Below are positions 1 to 5,696 of a stretch of 5,696 bases of DNA, in pieces. Numbering within the stretch: position 1 is the first letter of the stretch; every line of letters starts with the position of its first letter. Both the position numbers and the translations under genes were made by a program. Location of the stretch: assembly GCA_030147455.1 (NCBI GenBank), contig JASKZU010000092.1, positions 1 through 5,696 of the forward strand, in the 5' to 3' direction. The DNA comes from Planococcus sp. (in: firmicutes). Its GTDB lineage: Bacteria; Bacillota; Bacilli; Bacillales_A; Planococcaceae. Below the pieces are notes generated by a model. The model searched no databases and had not been told where the DNA came from. It saw nothing but the letters and a program-made list of their open reading frames with translations.

Positions 1-778
1 GGCGCGGGCCCCAGTAGTCCTGCAGCTGGCTCAAATCCAAATAATTGCTTCGAATCGGATGTTTTACATCGTCCGCATCATCAGAAGTGCGTACACCGCG
101 TTCTACTTTTTTGCGTGAAGCAAGAAGTTCTGCCACCCGGTCGTTGTATGTCAGCGGCGCCATTCCAGACGGAACAGACAAGCATTTCTGCGTTCCGCCG
201 ATAACTGCGTCCAACTGCCATTCGTCCACTTTTACTGGCGCCCCGGCAATGGTAGCTACTGCGTCCACCATCGTAAGCACGCCCCGTTCGCGGCAGGCTT
301 TTCCGATTTTATCTAGCGGCTGCATGCAGCCTGTGGATGTTTCACCGTGTACAATAGCCAGAACTTTCGGCTTTACGCGGTCGACGGCTTCTACAATCAC
401 ATCCTGGTCAAACACTTGGCCCCACTCGGTTTGAATTGTGTGGATCTCTGCACCGTTGCGCTCGGCAATCTCTGTCAGCAAATGGCCGAAGCGGCCGAAA
501 ACCGGGATCAGCACTTTGTCGCCCGGTTCGATAATGCTTGTCAAAACTGCTTCAAGTCCGGACCGGGAAGTGCCGTCGACCGGAAAAGCCCATTGGTTTT
601 TGGTTTGGAACACTTGGCGCAGCATATCCATCGTTTCGTTCATGATCTGTGTAAAGGCCGGGTCGAACTGTCCCAAAATCGGCGTGCTCATGGCGCGCAG
701 CACCCGTGGATCAGCTTCTACCGGGCCCGGTGTCATAATGGTGCGTAAAGGCGTGTTCAATTCACGATAAGTTGTCAT
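1..778 (-). CDS. pucG: (S)-ureidoglycine--glyoxylate aminotransferase, 3'-truncated by window edge
   Basis: Class V (fold type I) PLP-dependent aminotransferase; 259 codons are visible and the C-terminus lies beyond position 1. The family is usually a little over 400 residues, so roughly 150 are missing. Seen in the translation: an N-terminal MTPGPVEADP segment (residues 15-24) typical of this class, GTSRSG (69-74) for cofactor phosphate/substrate contacts, HGETSTG (144-150), Asp172 in VDAVAT as the likely pyridine-nitrogen ligand, and Lys198 in GGTQKCLSVPSG as the Schiff-base lysine. In B. subtilis the enzyme transfers the amino group of (S)-ureidoglycine to glyoxylate, giving glycine and an oxalurate-type product, in the cytoplasm. 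The ATG at 776-778 is chosen because AAGGAGG lies 8 nt upstream; an in-frame ATG six bases earlier is only 2 nt from that site. The gene overlaps the end of pucF by 17 bp in another frame. Sequence alone could also suit an alanine- or serine--glyoxylate aminotransferase; the neighbouring allantoate hydrolase and PucR decide for PucG. Confidence 0.88.
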   Translation of the reverse strand, partial: MTTYRELNTPLRTIMTPGPVEADPRVLRAMSTPILGQFDPAFTQIMNETMDMLRQVFQTKNQWAFPVDGTSRSGLEAVLTSIIEPGDKVLIPVFGRFGHLLTEIAERNGAEIHTIQTEWGQVFDQDVIVEAVDRVKPKVLAIVHGETSTGCMQPLDKIGKACRERGVLTMVDAVATIAGAPVKVDEWQLDAVIGGTQKCLSVPSGMAPLTYNDRVAELLASRKKVERGVRTSDDADDVKHPIRSNYLDLSQLQDYWGPR

Positions 779-2033
779 AATCATTTCCTCCTTCATATGC
801 TAACGCGTAGATGGTTTTCATTAACAGCTGAGCGCCGTTTTCCAGATCTTCCGCTTTTGTGTATTCATCAGGCGAGTGGCTGATTCCCTTATGGCTCGGC
901 ACAAACAACAGCGAAGTCGGCACATATTGGCCAAACACCTGCGCATCGTGCCCTGCGCCGCTTGTCATCTTTTTAAACGAAATTTGTTCTTTTTTCAAGA
1001 TGTCTGCTGACAGGGAGGCAAGTGCTTTGTTCATCGGGACTGGCTGCTCATTCATCCAGTTGTCGATGTGTATGGCCACATCATGCTCCTGGCAGATGTG
1101 CTGAAAAGATCCAAAAACCGAAGTGCTGAACGACTCCAGTAAAGCTTCTTCGCTGTGGCGGATATCGACTGAAAAAGCCGCTTCACGCGCGATGACATTC
1201 GGGACATTCGGCTTAATTTCCATTTTTCCGACTGTCGCCACCAAATCCGGATCTGTTTTTTTCGCTTTTTCGATCAAGGTTTGAATGAGGACGCAAGCGG
1301 TATAAACCGCATCTTTCCGGTACGGCATCGGCGTTGTGCCTGCGTGATTGCTTTCTCCTTCAACCGTCACATTATATCGGCGCTGACCCACGATGTGGCT
1401 TACGATTCCAATTGCTTTCTTTTCACGTTCCAGCACTTGTCCTTGCTCGATATGAAGTTCTATAAAGCAGTCGATGTCGTCCCGCTTTGCTTTGCGGTAA
1501 CGCCCGTTTCCAAATCCGGCATTGTTCATTGCTGCTGTAAACGGAATGCCTAACGAGTCTTTTAAATCACTGATCTGCTCTGTATTCCGGAGGCCGGTAA
1601 TCATTCCAGAACCCCAGTATGCCAGCGGGAAGCGGCTGCCTTCTTCTTCACAAAGCGACACAACTTCAACCGTCTGCTTCGGAGGCCCGTATTGCTTAGC
1701 TAACAGCGCCAATGCGAGGATGCCGGCAACCACGCCATAAGCCCCGTCGTATTTGCCTCCATCTTCTACCGTGTCGATATGTGAACCGGTCAAAATCACT
1801 TTATCTGTTTTGCTTGTTCCTTCTAGACGTCCGTATAGATTCCCCGCGTCGTCGAAGTATGCTTCCAACCCAGCTGCTTTAATTCTTTCTTCCAAGGCAC
1901 TTTGCGCTTCCTGCCATTTTTGGTCATAAAGCAGCCGCGTGACGCCGCCTCTATCCGTTTTGCCGTAGCGAGCCAGCCATTCGGTCAATTCAAATACGGA
2001 CTCAGTTTCAATAGACGAATCATTGATAATCAT
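762..2033 (-). CDS. pucF: Allantoate amidohydrolase (M20 peptidase family)
   Basis: A 423-residue binuclear metal hydrolase of the M20 family, AllC/HyuC branch, close to the usual ~410 residues. It would hydrolyse allantoate to (S)-ureidoglycine, ammonia and CO2 in the cytoplasm, normally with manganese. Visible in the translation: GGVTRLLY (29-36), GSHIDTV with metal ligand His85, the bridging Asp96 in KYDGAYG, CEEEGSRF (128-135) with the catalytic/metal glutamates, ELHIEQG with His194, the dimerisation-domain NHAGTTPMP (229-237), SGAGHDAQ (358-365), and the final metal ligand His386 in ISHSPDE. All key residues are present. The start at 2033 is chosen because GGGAGG lies 6 nt upstream; earlier in-frame starts at 2096 and 2069 have no such site and the one at 2039 directly abuts it. 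First gene of a pucFG operon, divergent from pucR. N-carbamoyl-L-amino acid amidohydrolase is the main alternative by sequence; the puc neighbours favour allantoate. Confidence 0.9.
   Translation of the reverse strand: MIINDSSIETESVFELTEWLARYGKTDRGGVTRLLYDQKWQEAQSALEERIKAAGLEAYFDDAGNLYGRLEGTSKTDKVILTGSHIDTVEDGGKYDGAYGVVAGILALALLAKQYGPPKQTVEVVSLCEEEGSRFPLAYWGSGMITGLRNTEQISDLKDSLGIPFTAAMNNAGFGNGRYRKAKRDDIDCFIELHIEQGQVLEREKKAIGIVSHIVGQRRYNVTVEGESNHAGTTPMPYRKDAVYTACVLIQTLIEKAKKTDPDLVATVGKMEIKPNVPNVIAREAAFSVDIRHSEEALLESFSTSVFGSFQHICQEHDVAIHIDNWMNEQPVPMNKALASLSADILKKEQISFKKMTSGAGHDAQVFGQYVPTSLLFVPSHKGISHSPDEYTKAEDLENGAQLLMKTIYALAYEGGNDYDNLS
787..793 (-). promoter_or_regulatory. Ribosome binding site of pucG, inside pucF
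   Basis: AAGGAGG on the minus strand, 8 nt before the ATG at 778. It lies within the last codons of pucF (Tyr-Glu-Gly-Gly), so ribosomes finishing pucF pass over it. It decides the start at 778 rather than the in-frame ATG at 784. Confidence 0.85.
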
Positions 2034-2039
2034 GTCCAT

Positions 2040-2045
2040 CCTCCC
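2040..2045 (-). promoter_or_regulatory. Ribosome binding site of pucF
   Basis: GGGAGG on the minus strand, 6 nt upstream of the ATG at 2031-2033. It directly abuts another in-frame ATG (2037-2039), too close for initiation, so it fixes the downstream start and removes 21 residues from the longest possible reading frame. Confidence 0.8.
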
Positions 2046-2122
2046 ACCTTCATTCTCAACTGACTTCATTGTAGTTGAAGAATCTGAAAATTGCATTCAC
2101 AAAAATGTAGAAAATTATGCAG

Positions 2123-2135
2123 ATTTGTTGTTTAA
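2123..2135 (+). promoter_or_regulatory. Candidate PucR box between pucF and pucR
   Basis: ATTTGTTGTTTAA matches the B. subtilis PucR-box consensus as I recall it (WWWCNTTGGTTAA) at all but two fixed positions. It lies in the 146-bp divergent region, overlapping the predicted pucF -10 region, a place where it could act on pucFG and on pucR itself. No clear promoter for pucR was found; a TATAAC (2136-2141) could serve as a -10 but has no good -35. The match is imperfect and the surrounding DNA is AT-rich, so this is tentative. Confidence 0.3.
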
Positions 2136-2163
2136 TATAACTAACGTTTTATTGTTAAATCAA
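2134..2163 (-). promoter_or_regulatory. Candidate sigma-A promoter for pucFG
   Basis: On the minus strand TTGATT (2158-2163, 4 of 6 to TTGACA) is followed after 18 bp by TATATT (2134-2139, 5 of 6 to TATAAT). Transcription would begin near 2127, leaving a leader of about 95 nt before pucF. It is the best-spaced pair I could find in this direction, but the region is AT-rich, and TACAAT at 2070-2075 is an alternative -10 without a good -35. Confidence 0.4.
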
Positions 2164-2164
2164 C

Positions 2165-2172
2165 TGAGGAGG
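2165..2172 (+). promoter_or_regulatory. Ribosome binding site of pucR
   Basis: TGAGGAGG, 7 nt before the ATG at 2180, is a near-perfect anti-16S match and fixes that start. Confidence 0.85.
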
Positions 2173-2179
2173 AAACCAT

Positions 2180-3793
2180 ATGTTTTTGAAAGATTTGCTG
2201 GTTCTTCCCATTTTTCAAGGCGCATTAGTTGCCGGTGGCCAAGATGGGCTCGATCGGGAAGTAAAAACCGTGAATATGATGGATGCGCCTGATATTATTT
2301 TTTACCTTAAGCCGAACGAACTGCTCATTACGACCGCTTTTCATTTAAAAGACGATGTGGAATCATTGCTTGCGCTCATCAAACAAATGGCCAAGCAAAA
2401 TTGCGCAGGGCTCGGCATCAAGACAAAGCGCTTTTTAAACAGCATTCCAGAAGAAGCTGTTTTGCTTGCTGATAAATGCCAGCTGCCGCTCATCGAAATT
2501 CCTGTGGACACGTCACTCGGCGACATTGTCCATCAATCTCTCAGCCGCATTCTGGATATGCGAACCACTGAACTTGATCAAGCCATGAAAACACATCAGC
2601 AATTCACGAGCTTTATCATCACAGGGCAAGGACTTGATAAAATTCTTCAAAACCTTTCGCTTTTACTCGACAGCCCGGTCACTTTATTGAATCACCGTCT
2701 GCAGCCGATTGAAGAAACATCAGTTGTTTCAAGCCGCCAGTTTCCCTCTTTGGAACCATTGGGGCCATTTCTTCCGGAAAAGGGATTTACCGGATTTTCC
2801 TTGTTGAACCAACAAGATCAGAGAACGTATACACTGTTTCCAATTTATACAGATAAGAAAAAGCCGGGCTACCTGGCAGTTCATCGCCTTATCCCGCCTA
2901 CGGACCGCCCTGCTGTTTTAACGGTAGAACAGGCTGCCAATGTTATTGCATTTGAGCTGATGAAGGAAAATGCCCTTCACCAAAAAACACAGCGGCTAAG
3001 AAATGAATTTTTCACGAATTTCATCAATCGCGTATTTACATCTTCCGAAGAAATCATAAGCCGTGCAAAAGAGTTTGGTTTTTCCAATGAAAAGCATTAT
3101 CTTTGCGCAGTCGGAAAGATAGACCAGCCTGAAAAAAGCTTTTCGCTTTCCGATCACCAGCAAGAAGCAGAACTGATATACGATGCCATTGCAGAACAAA
3201 TAGACAGCGCCGAGAGCCGAATCGAATTATTTGTTTCAGAAGATAAGTACATCATATTGATGGAAGTCAGGCAAAACTGGAAAGAAAACGAAGACAAATT
3301 TTTCACTTTCCTAACAGCCGTTCAAACCGCTTTGAGCCAGCTTCTCCAAAAAACTATTTCATTTGGCACTAGTGCCCACGCAGAACAACTGCTGCGCTTG
3401 CCGGAAGCGTATAAAGAAGCGACAAATGCACTTTCTTACGGCTTGACGCTTGGCAGTACGGAATTTATTGAATCTTATCAGCCAAAGGAAGTTTCCGAAA
3501 TTCTGCGGATGGTTCCGAAAGAACAATTAAAGCAGTTTTATCAAAACACGTTTCAGGTGCTCGCCAATGAATCAAAAAAAGATGTGGAGATTTTGCTGCA
3601 AACACTTTCTGTTTACCTGGAGTCGCACTGTCAGCTTTCTGAAACGGCCAAGCGCTTGTTTGTTCACCGGAACACTGTCATCTACCGGTTGGAAAAATGC
3701 GAAGAGTTGCTGGGCCGAAGTTTAAAAGACCCTGAACAAACATTAAGCCTGCGTCTCGCTTTTCGCATTAAGGCACTGCTCGAAAGCAACTGA
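2180..3793 (+). CDS. pucR: PucR-family transcriptional regulator of purine catabolism
   Basis: A 537-residue cytoplasmic DNA-binding regulator, close in length to B. subtilis PucR (about 530). Domains visible: an N-terminal PucR ligand-sensing domain (about 5-125; MMDAPDI at 33-39, KPNELLITTAF at 44-54, LPLIEIPVD at 102-110); a middle region (about 140-260) that looks like a degenerate GAF-type fold; a GGDEF-like region (about 300-425) ending in SFGTSAHAEQLLRLPEAYKEA; and the C-terminal PucR helix-turn-helix (about 475-533) with SETAKRLFVHRNTVIYRLEK, the HRNTVIYRL motif being the family hallmark. In B. subtilis PucR activates puc genes in response to purine-degradation intermediates such as allantoin or allantoate, and also affects its own gene. 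Here it is divergent from pucF and convergent with pucI, so every neighbour is a likely target. The start is fixed by TGAGGAGG 7 nt upstream. The family assignment is very secure; the ligand is inferred from context. Confidence 0.93.
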   Translation: MFLKDLLVLPIFQGALVAGGQDGLDREVKTVNMMDAPDIIFYLKPNELLITTAFHLKDDVESLLALIKQMAKQNCAGLGIKTKRFLNSIPEEAVLLADKCQLPLIEIPVDTSLGDIVHQSLSRILDMRTTELDQAMKTHQQFTSFIITGQGLDKILQNLSLLLDSPVTLLNHRLQPIEETSVVSSRQFPSLEPLGPFLPEKGFTGFSLLNQQDQRTYTLFPIYTDKKKPGYLAVHRLIPPTDRPAVLTVEQAANVIAFELMKENALHQKTQRLRNEFFTNFINRVFTSSEEIISRAKEFGFSNEKHYLCAVGKIDQPEKSFSLSDHQQEAELIYDAIAEQIDSAESRIELFVSEDKYIILMEVRQNWKENEDKFFTFLTAVQTALSQLLQKTISFGTSAHAEQLLRLPEAYKEATNALSYGLTLGSTEFIESYQPKEVSEILRMVPKEQLKQFYQNTFQVLANESKKDVEILLQTLSVYLESHCQLSETAKRLFVHRNTVIYRLEKCEELLGRSLKDPEQTLSLRLAFRIKALLESN

Positions 3794-3810
3794 ATCAATT
3801 AAAAATCTGT

Positions 3811-3845
3811 AAAAAAGACTCCAGCTCAACGCTGGAGTCTTTTTT
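3811..3845. terminator. Bidirectional intrinsic terminator between pucR and pucI
   Basis: GACTCCAGC (3817-3825) pairs perfectly with GCTGGAGTC (3831-3839) around a 5-nt loop. Six A precede it and six T follow it, so it works on both strands. It lies 17 bp after the pucR stop and 42 bp after the pucI stop on the opposite strand, so it would end both convergent transcripts. Confidence 0.93.
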
Positions 3846-3887
3846 GACAAGTACTATAGGTTTCAAAAATTTCTTGTATGGAATTTC

Positions 3888-5282
3888 TTATTCAAAAATT
3901 GTGCCTTTTTTAAACGCGGAATCCTTGAATGTGAACTTCATCAATAGGATATAGGATAAGCCGCCTACAACTACTCCGATAATCCAGCCAAGATCTACTT
4001 GGATAAAGGCAGCACCAGCACCGATGAACAAGGCAAGGATGGCACATGGATTGGTTCCGGCAAACTGCCCTTCATTCTCATACAACTCTGACACATCCAC
4101 CTTTTGCTTGCGTAAAATATAGTATTCCACAAGCAGAATCGAGACAATCGGGCCAAGAAAAGCAGAATAAATCAAAATGAATGTATTCAATCCTTGTGCC
4201 GAGGAATCTTGGACGAGCACCCATGGAAACGAAGCGAATGCCAGTAAACCTGTAATTACTACAGCTGGTTTATACGTCAATTTTGTCAGCGAGGTAATCA
4301 CATAAGTCGGCGCGATGATGTTGGCTACCATGTTCACTGCGACAGCACCGATTACAATAAAGGCCGAAACTGCTACGGTGATATATGAATTATCCACAAC
4401 AATCGCAAAAGCTCTTACCGGGTTTGAAACGCCTGTTGCGGCCGCCATCATGGCGCCGACTGTCAAAACAGAACCGTAGGCAATCAAAATAGGGAAGAAA
4501 TACAAAAAGCCTCTTTTTGTTTCCGAAATTCCTTTTTTCAATTCCCGCGAATAATCTGCTGCACTTAAAAATATTGCGGCATAATTGCCAAGAAAGACCA
4601 TAATAAATGCAAAGAATGGCAAGCCCCACGACCCTTCAGCGCGAATCCATCGCTCAGCAATCACTTCACTGTGAGAAGTCACCAACACGCCAAACACATA
4701 AACCAGCCCGAGCATGATGACGATTGAAGCGAGGATTTCCACCCACTTGATTGCATGAAAACCATATAGAGAAAGAACAATTTGAAGCAACTGGATTGCC
4801 ACAAAACAAATGGCTATACTATCGAAAGAGCCGCCGCTGGCAATTTTTGCAATCTCATTCAGCGCCGTTCCGCCGATCCAGCTTTGAAAGCCGTACCAGA
4901 CGATGGCTGGTATGCCGCGCATCAAAGAAGAAACGACCGACCCTTTAACGCCAAAAGACATTCTCAGCTGTACCACATAAGGGATACCAGCCTTGTAACC
5001 CAGACGGTCATTCAACGTAAAGAACAAGGTGATGATGCCGATTGCAATGGCCGCAGCCACAAACGTCTGGAACAAATTCAGTGTGGCAATTCCTGCCACA
5101 ATCAAACTTGCTCCAAGCGTCATATTCCCTAAATTAACTCCGTCTCCAATCCACATAAGCATGTAGGACTTAGCGCCGACAGTTCTCTCGCCTTTTGTTT
5201 TGGGCTTTAGCGATTCATCGATATCGTGTACAGATGAAACTTGCGAATTCTCTCCTACGTACTCGGTAGCATTAATCGACAT
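3888..5282 (-). CDS. pucI: NCS1-family permease, probable allantoin transporter
   Basis: A 464-residue integral membrane protein of the nucleobase:cation symporter-1 family (five-plus-five inverted-repeat fold, about 12 membrane helices). A polar N-terminus of ~35 residues precedes the first helix. Motifs seen: WIGDGVNLGNMTLGASL (44-60, helix 1), GIPYVVQLRMSFG (99-111), GIPAIVWYGFQSWIGG (123-138), in which Trp129 and Gln133 match the substrate-stacking Trp and Gln of the hydantoin carrier Mhp1, ADYSRE (242-247), and NIIAPTY (321-327). Such carriers import allantoin, hydantoins, cytosine, uracil or purines with Na+ or H+. Allantoin is inferred from pucR, pucF and pucG alongside; uracil or another nucleobase remains possible. 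Somewhat shorter than B. subtilis PucI (~490). The start at 5282 has AAAGGGAGG 8 nt upstream; a longer frame from a TTG at 5306 would contain that site and is rejected. It is transcribed alone, ending at the terminator shared with pucR. Confidence 0.8.
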   Translation of the reverse strand: MSINATEYVGENSQVSSVHDIDESLKPKTKGERTVGAKSYMLMWIGDGVNLGNMTLGASLIVAGIATLNLFQTFVAAAIAIGIITLFFTLNDRLGYKAGIPYVVQLRMSFGVKGSVVSSLMRGIPAIVWYGFQSWIGGTALNEIAKIASGGSFDSIAICFVAIQLLQIVLSLYGFHAIKWVEILASIVIMLGLVYVFGVLVTSHSEVIAERWIRAEGSWGLPFFAFIMVFLGNYAAIFLSAADYSRELKKGISETKRGFLYFFPILIAYGSVLTVGAMMAAATGVSNPVRAFAIVVDNSYITVAVSAFIVIGAVAVNMVANIIAPTYVITSLTKLTYKPAVVITGLLAFASFPWVLVQDSSAQGLNTFILIYSAFLGPIVSILLVEYYILRKQKVDVSELYENEGQFAGTNPCAILALFIGAGAAFIQVDLGWIIGVVVGGLSYILLMKFTFKDSAFKKGTIFE

Positions 5283-5290
5283 CTGTTTTT

Positions 5291-5299
5291 CCTCCCTTT
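5291..5299 (-). promoter_or_regulatory. Ribosome binding site of pucI
   Basis: AAAGGGAGG on the minus strand, 8 nt before the ATG at 5280-5282. It fixes this start over the in-frame TTG at 5306. Confidence 0.85.
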
Positions 5300-5350
5300 T
5301 AATCAACTCATTAAATTTGAAGCATTTGCAGAAATAAATAGTTGTTAAAG

Positions 5351-5363
5351 AATATTTCGTTAA
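5351..5363 (+). promoter_or_regulatory. Candidate PucR box upstream of pucI
   Basis: AATATTTCGTTAA agrees with the recalled B. subtilis PucR-box consensus WWWCNTTGGTTAA at all but two fixed positions. It is about 70-80 bp upstream of the pucI start. A second candidate, ATTCATTAGGTTAA on the minus strand (5377-5390), fits the same consensus if one extra base is allowed. Both are tentative because the region is AT-rich. Confidence 0.3.
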
Positions 5364-5380
5364 TTTGACGTATTCGTTAA
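5356..5380 (+). repeat. Direct repeat TTCGTTAA x2 upstream of pucI
   Basis: TTCGTTAA occurs at 5356-5363 and again at 5373-5380, a 17-bp period. A related TTGTTAAA lies at 5342-5349. Their location 60-100 bp upstream of pucI suggests binding sites for a regulator, but no protein can be assigned from sequence. Confidence 0.55.
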
Positions 5381-5387
5381 CCTAATG

Positions 5388-5419
5388 AATGTCATATTTA
5401 ATTACTTTTCAATGTCATA
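5388..5419 (+). repeat. Direct repeat AATGTCATA x2 upstream of pucI
   Basis: AATGTCATA occurs exactly at 5388-5396 and 5411-5419, a 23-bp period (about two helical turns), about 105-140 bp upstream of the pucI start. It is adjacent to, but distinct from, the TTCGTTAA repeats. Function is unknown. Confidence 0.5.
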
Positions 5420-5622
5420 AAATCTAACATATGGATATATTATGAGAAAACGAATAGAAAGTCATTAGAGGATATGTAAATTTATGAATATCAAATTAGA
5501 TATATTAAATAAAAATACATTTTTCAGAACCAACTTCTCCTGTATCTTCAAACAAACATGCTTTAGAATTTTTAAAATATTATTTAGACCACTTATCTAC
5601 ACAGCCTTTAAAACTTGCACAT

Positions 5623-5660
5623 AAAAAAGCCCAGGAGTTTTTAGCTCCTGGGCTTTTTTT
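5623..5660. terminator. Strong bidirectional intrinsic terminator near the right edge
   Basis: GCCCAGGAG (5629-5637) pairs perfectly with CTCCTGGGC (5645-5653) around a 7-nt loop. Six A lie before and seven T after it, so either strand could be terminated. No confident gene in the window ends at it from the left; the simplest reading is that it ends a minus-strand gene lying just right of the window, and shields pucI from read-through. Confidence 0.9.
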
Positions 5661-5696
5661 CGGAAGTATATCTTATATTAGTGAGGAAGTTTTGAC

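Larger units (their letters stand above)
5307..5622. other. AT-rich intergenic region upstream of pucI
   Basis: More than 300 bp without a confident gene and clearly more AT-rich than the flanking genes. The left third carries short repeated motifs consistent with an operator region for pucI. I could not find a convincing sigma-A -35/-10 pair for pucI. The right half contains a 46-codon plus-strand frame (5484-5624) that stops at the edge of the following terminator, with only a weak GAGG 12 nt upstream, and a longer start-less open frame (5509 to the window end). No tRNA, riboswitch-like fold or known RNA was recognised. Confidence 0.6.

Noticed and set aside
45..770. Three overlapping plus-strand open frames of 110-133 codons opposite pucG
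   Set aside because: They are antisense to a gene with a complete set of PLP aminotransferase motifs, have no good ribosome binding sites, and give low-complexity Ser/Thr/Arg-rich products.
859..1740. Plus-strand open frames opposite pucF
   Set aside because: Shadows of the M20 hydrolase gene, whose metal-binding motifs cover the same span; products look unlike real proteins.
2034..2096. N-terminal extension of pucF by 21 codons to an ATG at 2096
   Set aside because: The GGGAGG site lies inside the extension and is well spaced only for the ATG at 2033; the extra residues are unlike the family's N-terminus.
3862..3900. 10-bp direct repeat TTCAAAAATT around the end of pucI
   Set aside because: Low-complexity A/T-rich sequence, one copy within coding DNA; expected by chance.
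4751..5132. Two plus-strand frames of 65 and 116 codons opposite pucI
   Set aside because: Antisense to conserved NCS1 membrane segments; Arg/His/Cys-rich products typical of reverse-frame shadows of membrane protein genes.
5283..5306. N-terminal extension of pucI from a TTG at 5306
   Set aside because: It would read through the ribosome binding site AAAGGGAGG that serves the ATG at 5282.
5442..5468. Eight-codon ATG frame (MRKRIESH) and a start-stop ATGTAA at 5474
   Set aside because: No appropriately spaced ribosome binding site for the first; the second encodes nothing and neither sits ahead of a confirmed gene as a leader would.

Overview
The window is a purine (allantoin) breakdown and nitrogen-salvage locus from a low-to-moderate GC Gram-positive bacterium. 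Evidence for Bacillales is the set of strong AGGAGG-type ribosome binding sites, A-tract/hairpin/T-tract terminators, and a complete match in content to the Bacillus subtilis puc system (pucF, pucG, pucR, pucI). The genes look around 45% GC or slightly higher by eye, so a Bacillaceae or Planococcaceae member is plausible, but the genus cannot be fixed from this sequence alone.

Layout, left to right. Positions 1-778 (minus strand) hold the first 259 codons of a class V PLP aminotransferase that resembles PucG, (S)-ureidoglycine--glyoxylate aminotransferase; its 3' end lies beyond the left edge. Overlapping its start by 17 bp is the upstream gene of the same operon, an M20-family allantoate amidohydrolase (PucF, 762-2033, minus). 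A 146-bp divergent control region (2034-2179) separates it from a PucR-family regulator on the plus strand (2180-3793). pucR converges on an NCS1-family permease, probably the allantoin permease PucI (3888-5282, minus), with a bidirectional terminator between them. The last ~410 bp (5283-5696) is an AT-rich intergenic stretch with repeated short motifs upstream of pucI and, near the right end, a second strong bidirectional terminator; no gene can be called there with confidence.

How the genes work together: PucI would import allantoin. An allantoinase (not in this window) would open the ring to allantoate. PucF would hydrolyse allantoate to (S)-ureidoglycine with release of ammonia and CO2, and PucG would transaminate ureidoglycine with glyoxylate to give glycine and an oxalurate-type product. 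PucR would adjust expression to purine-intermediate and nitrogen status. Imperfect matches to the remembered B. subtilis PucR-box consensus lie both between pucF and pucR and upstream of pucI, which fits one regulator for all three units, but they are degenerate and sit in AT-rich DNA.

I found no mobile element, CRISPR array, tRNA, rRNA or clearly novel system. The points worth a second look are regulatory (shared motifs and two short direct repeats upstream of pucI) and a possible small or decayed coding sequence in the AT-rich right-hand end.
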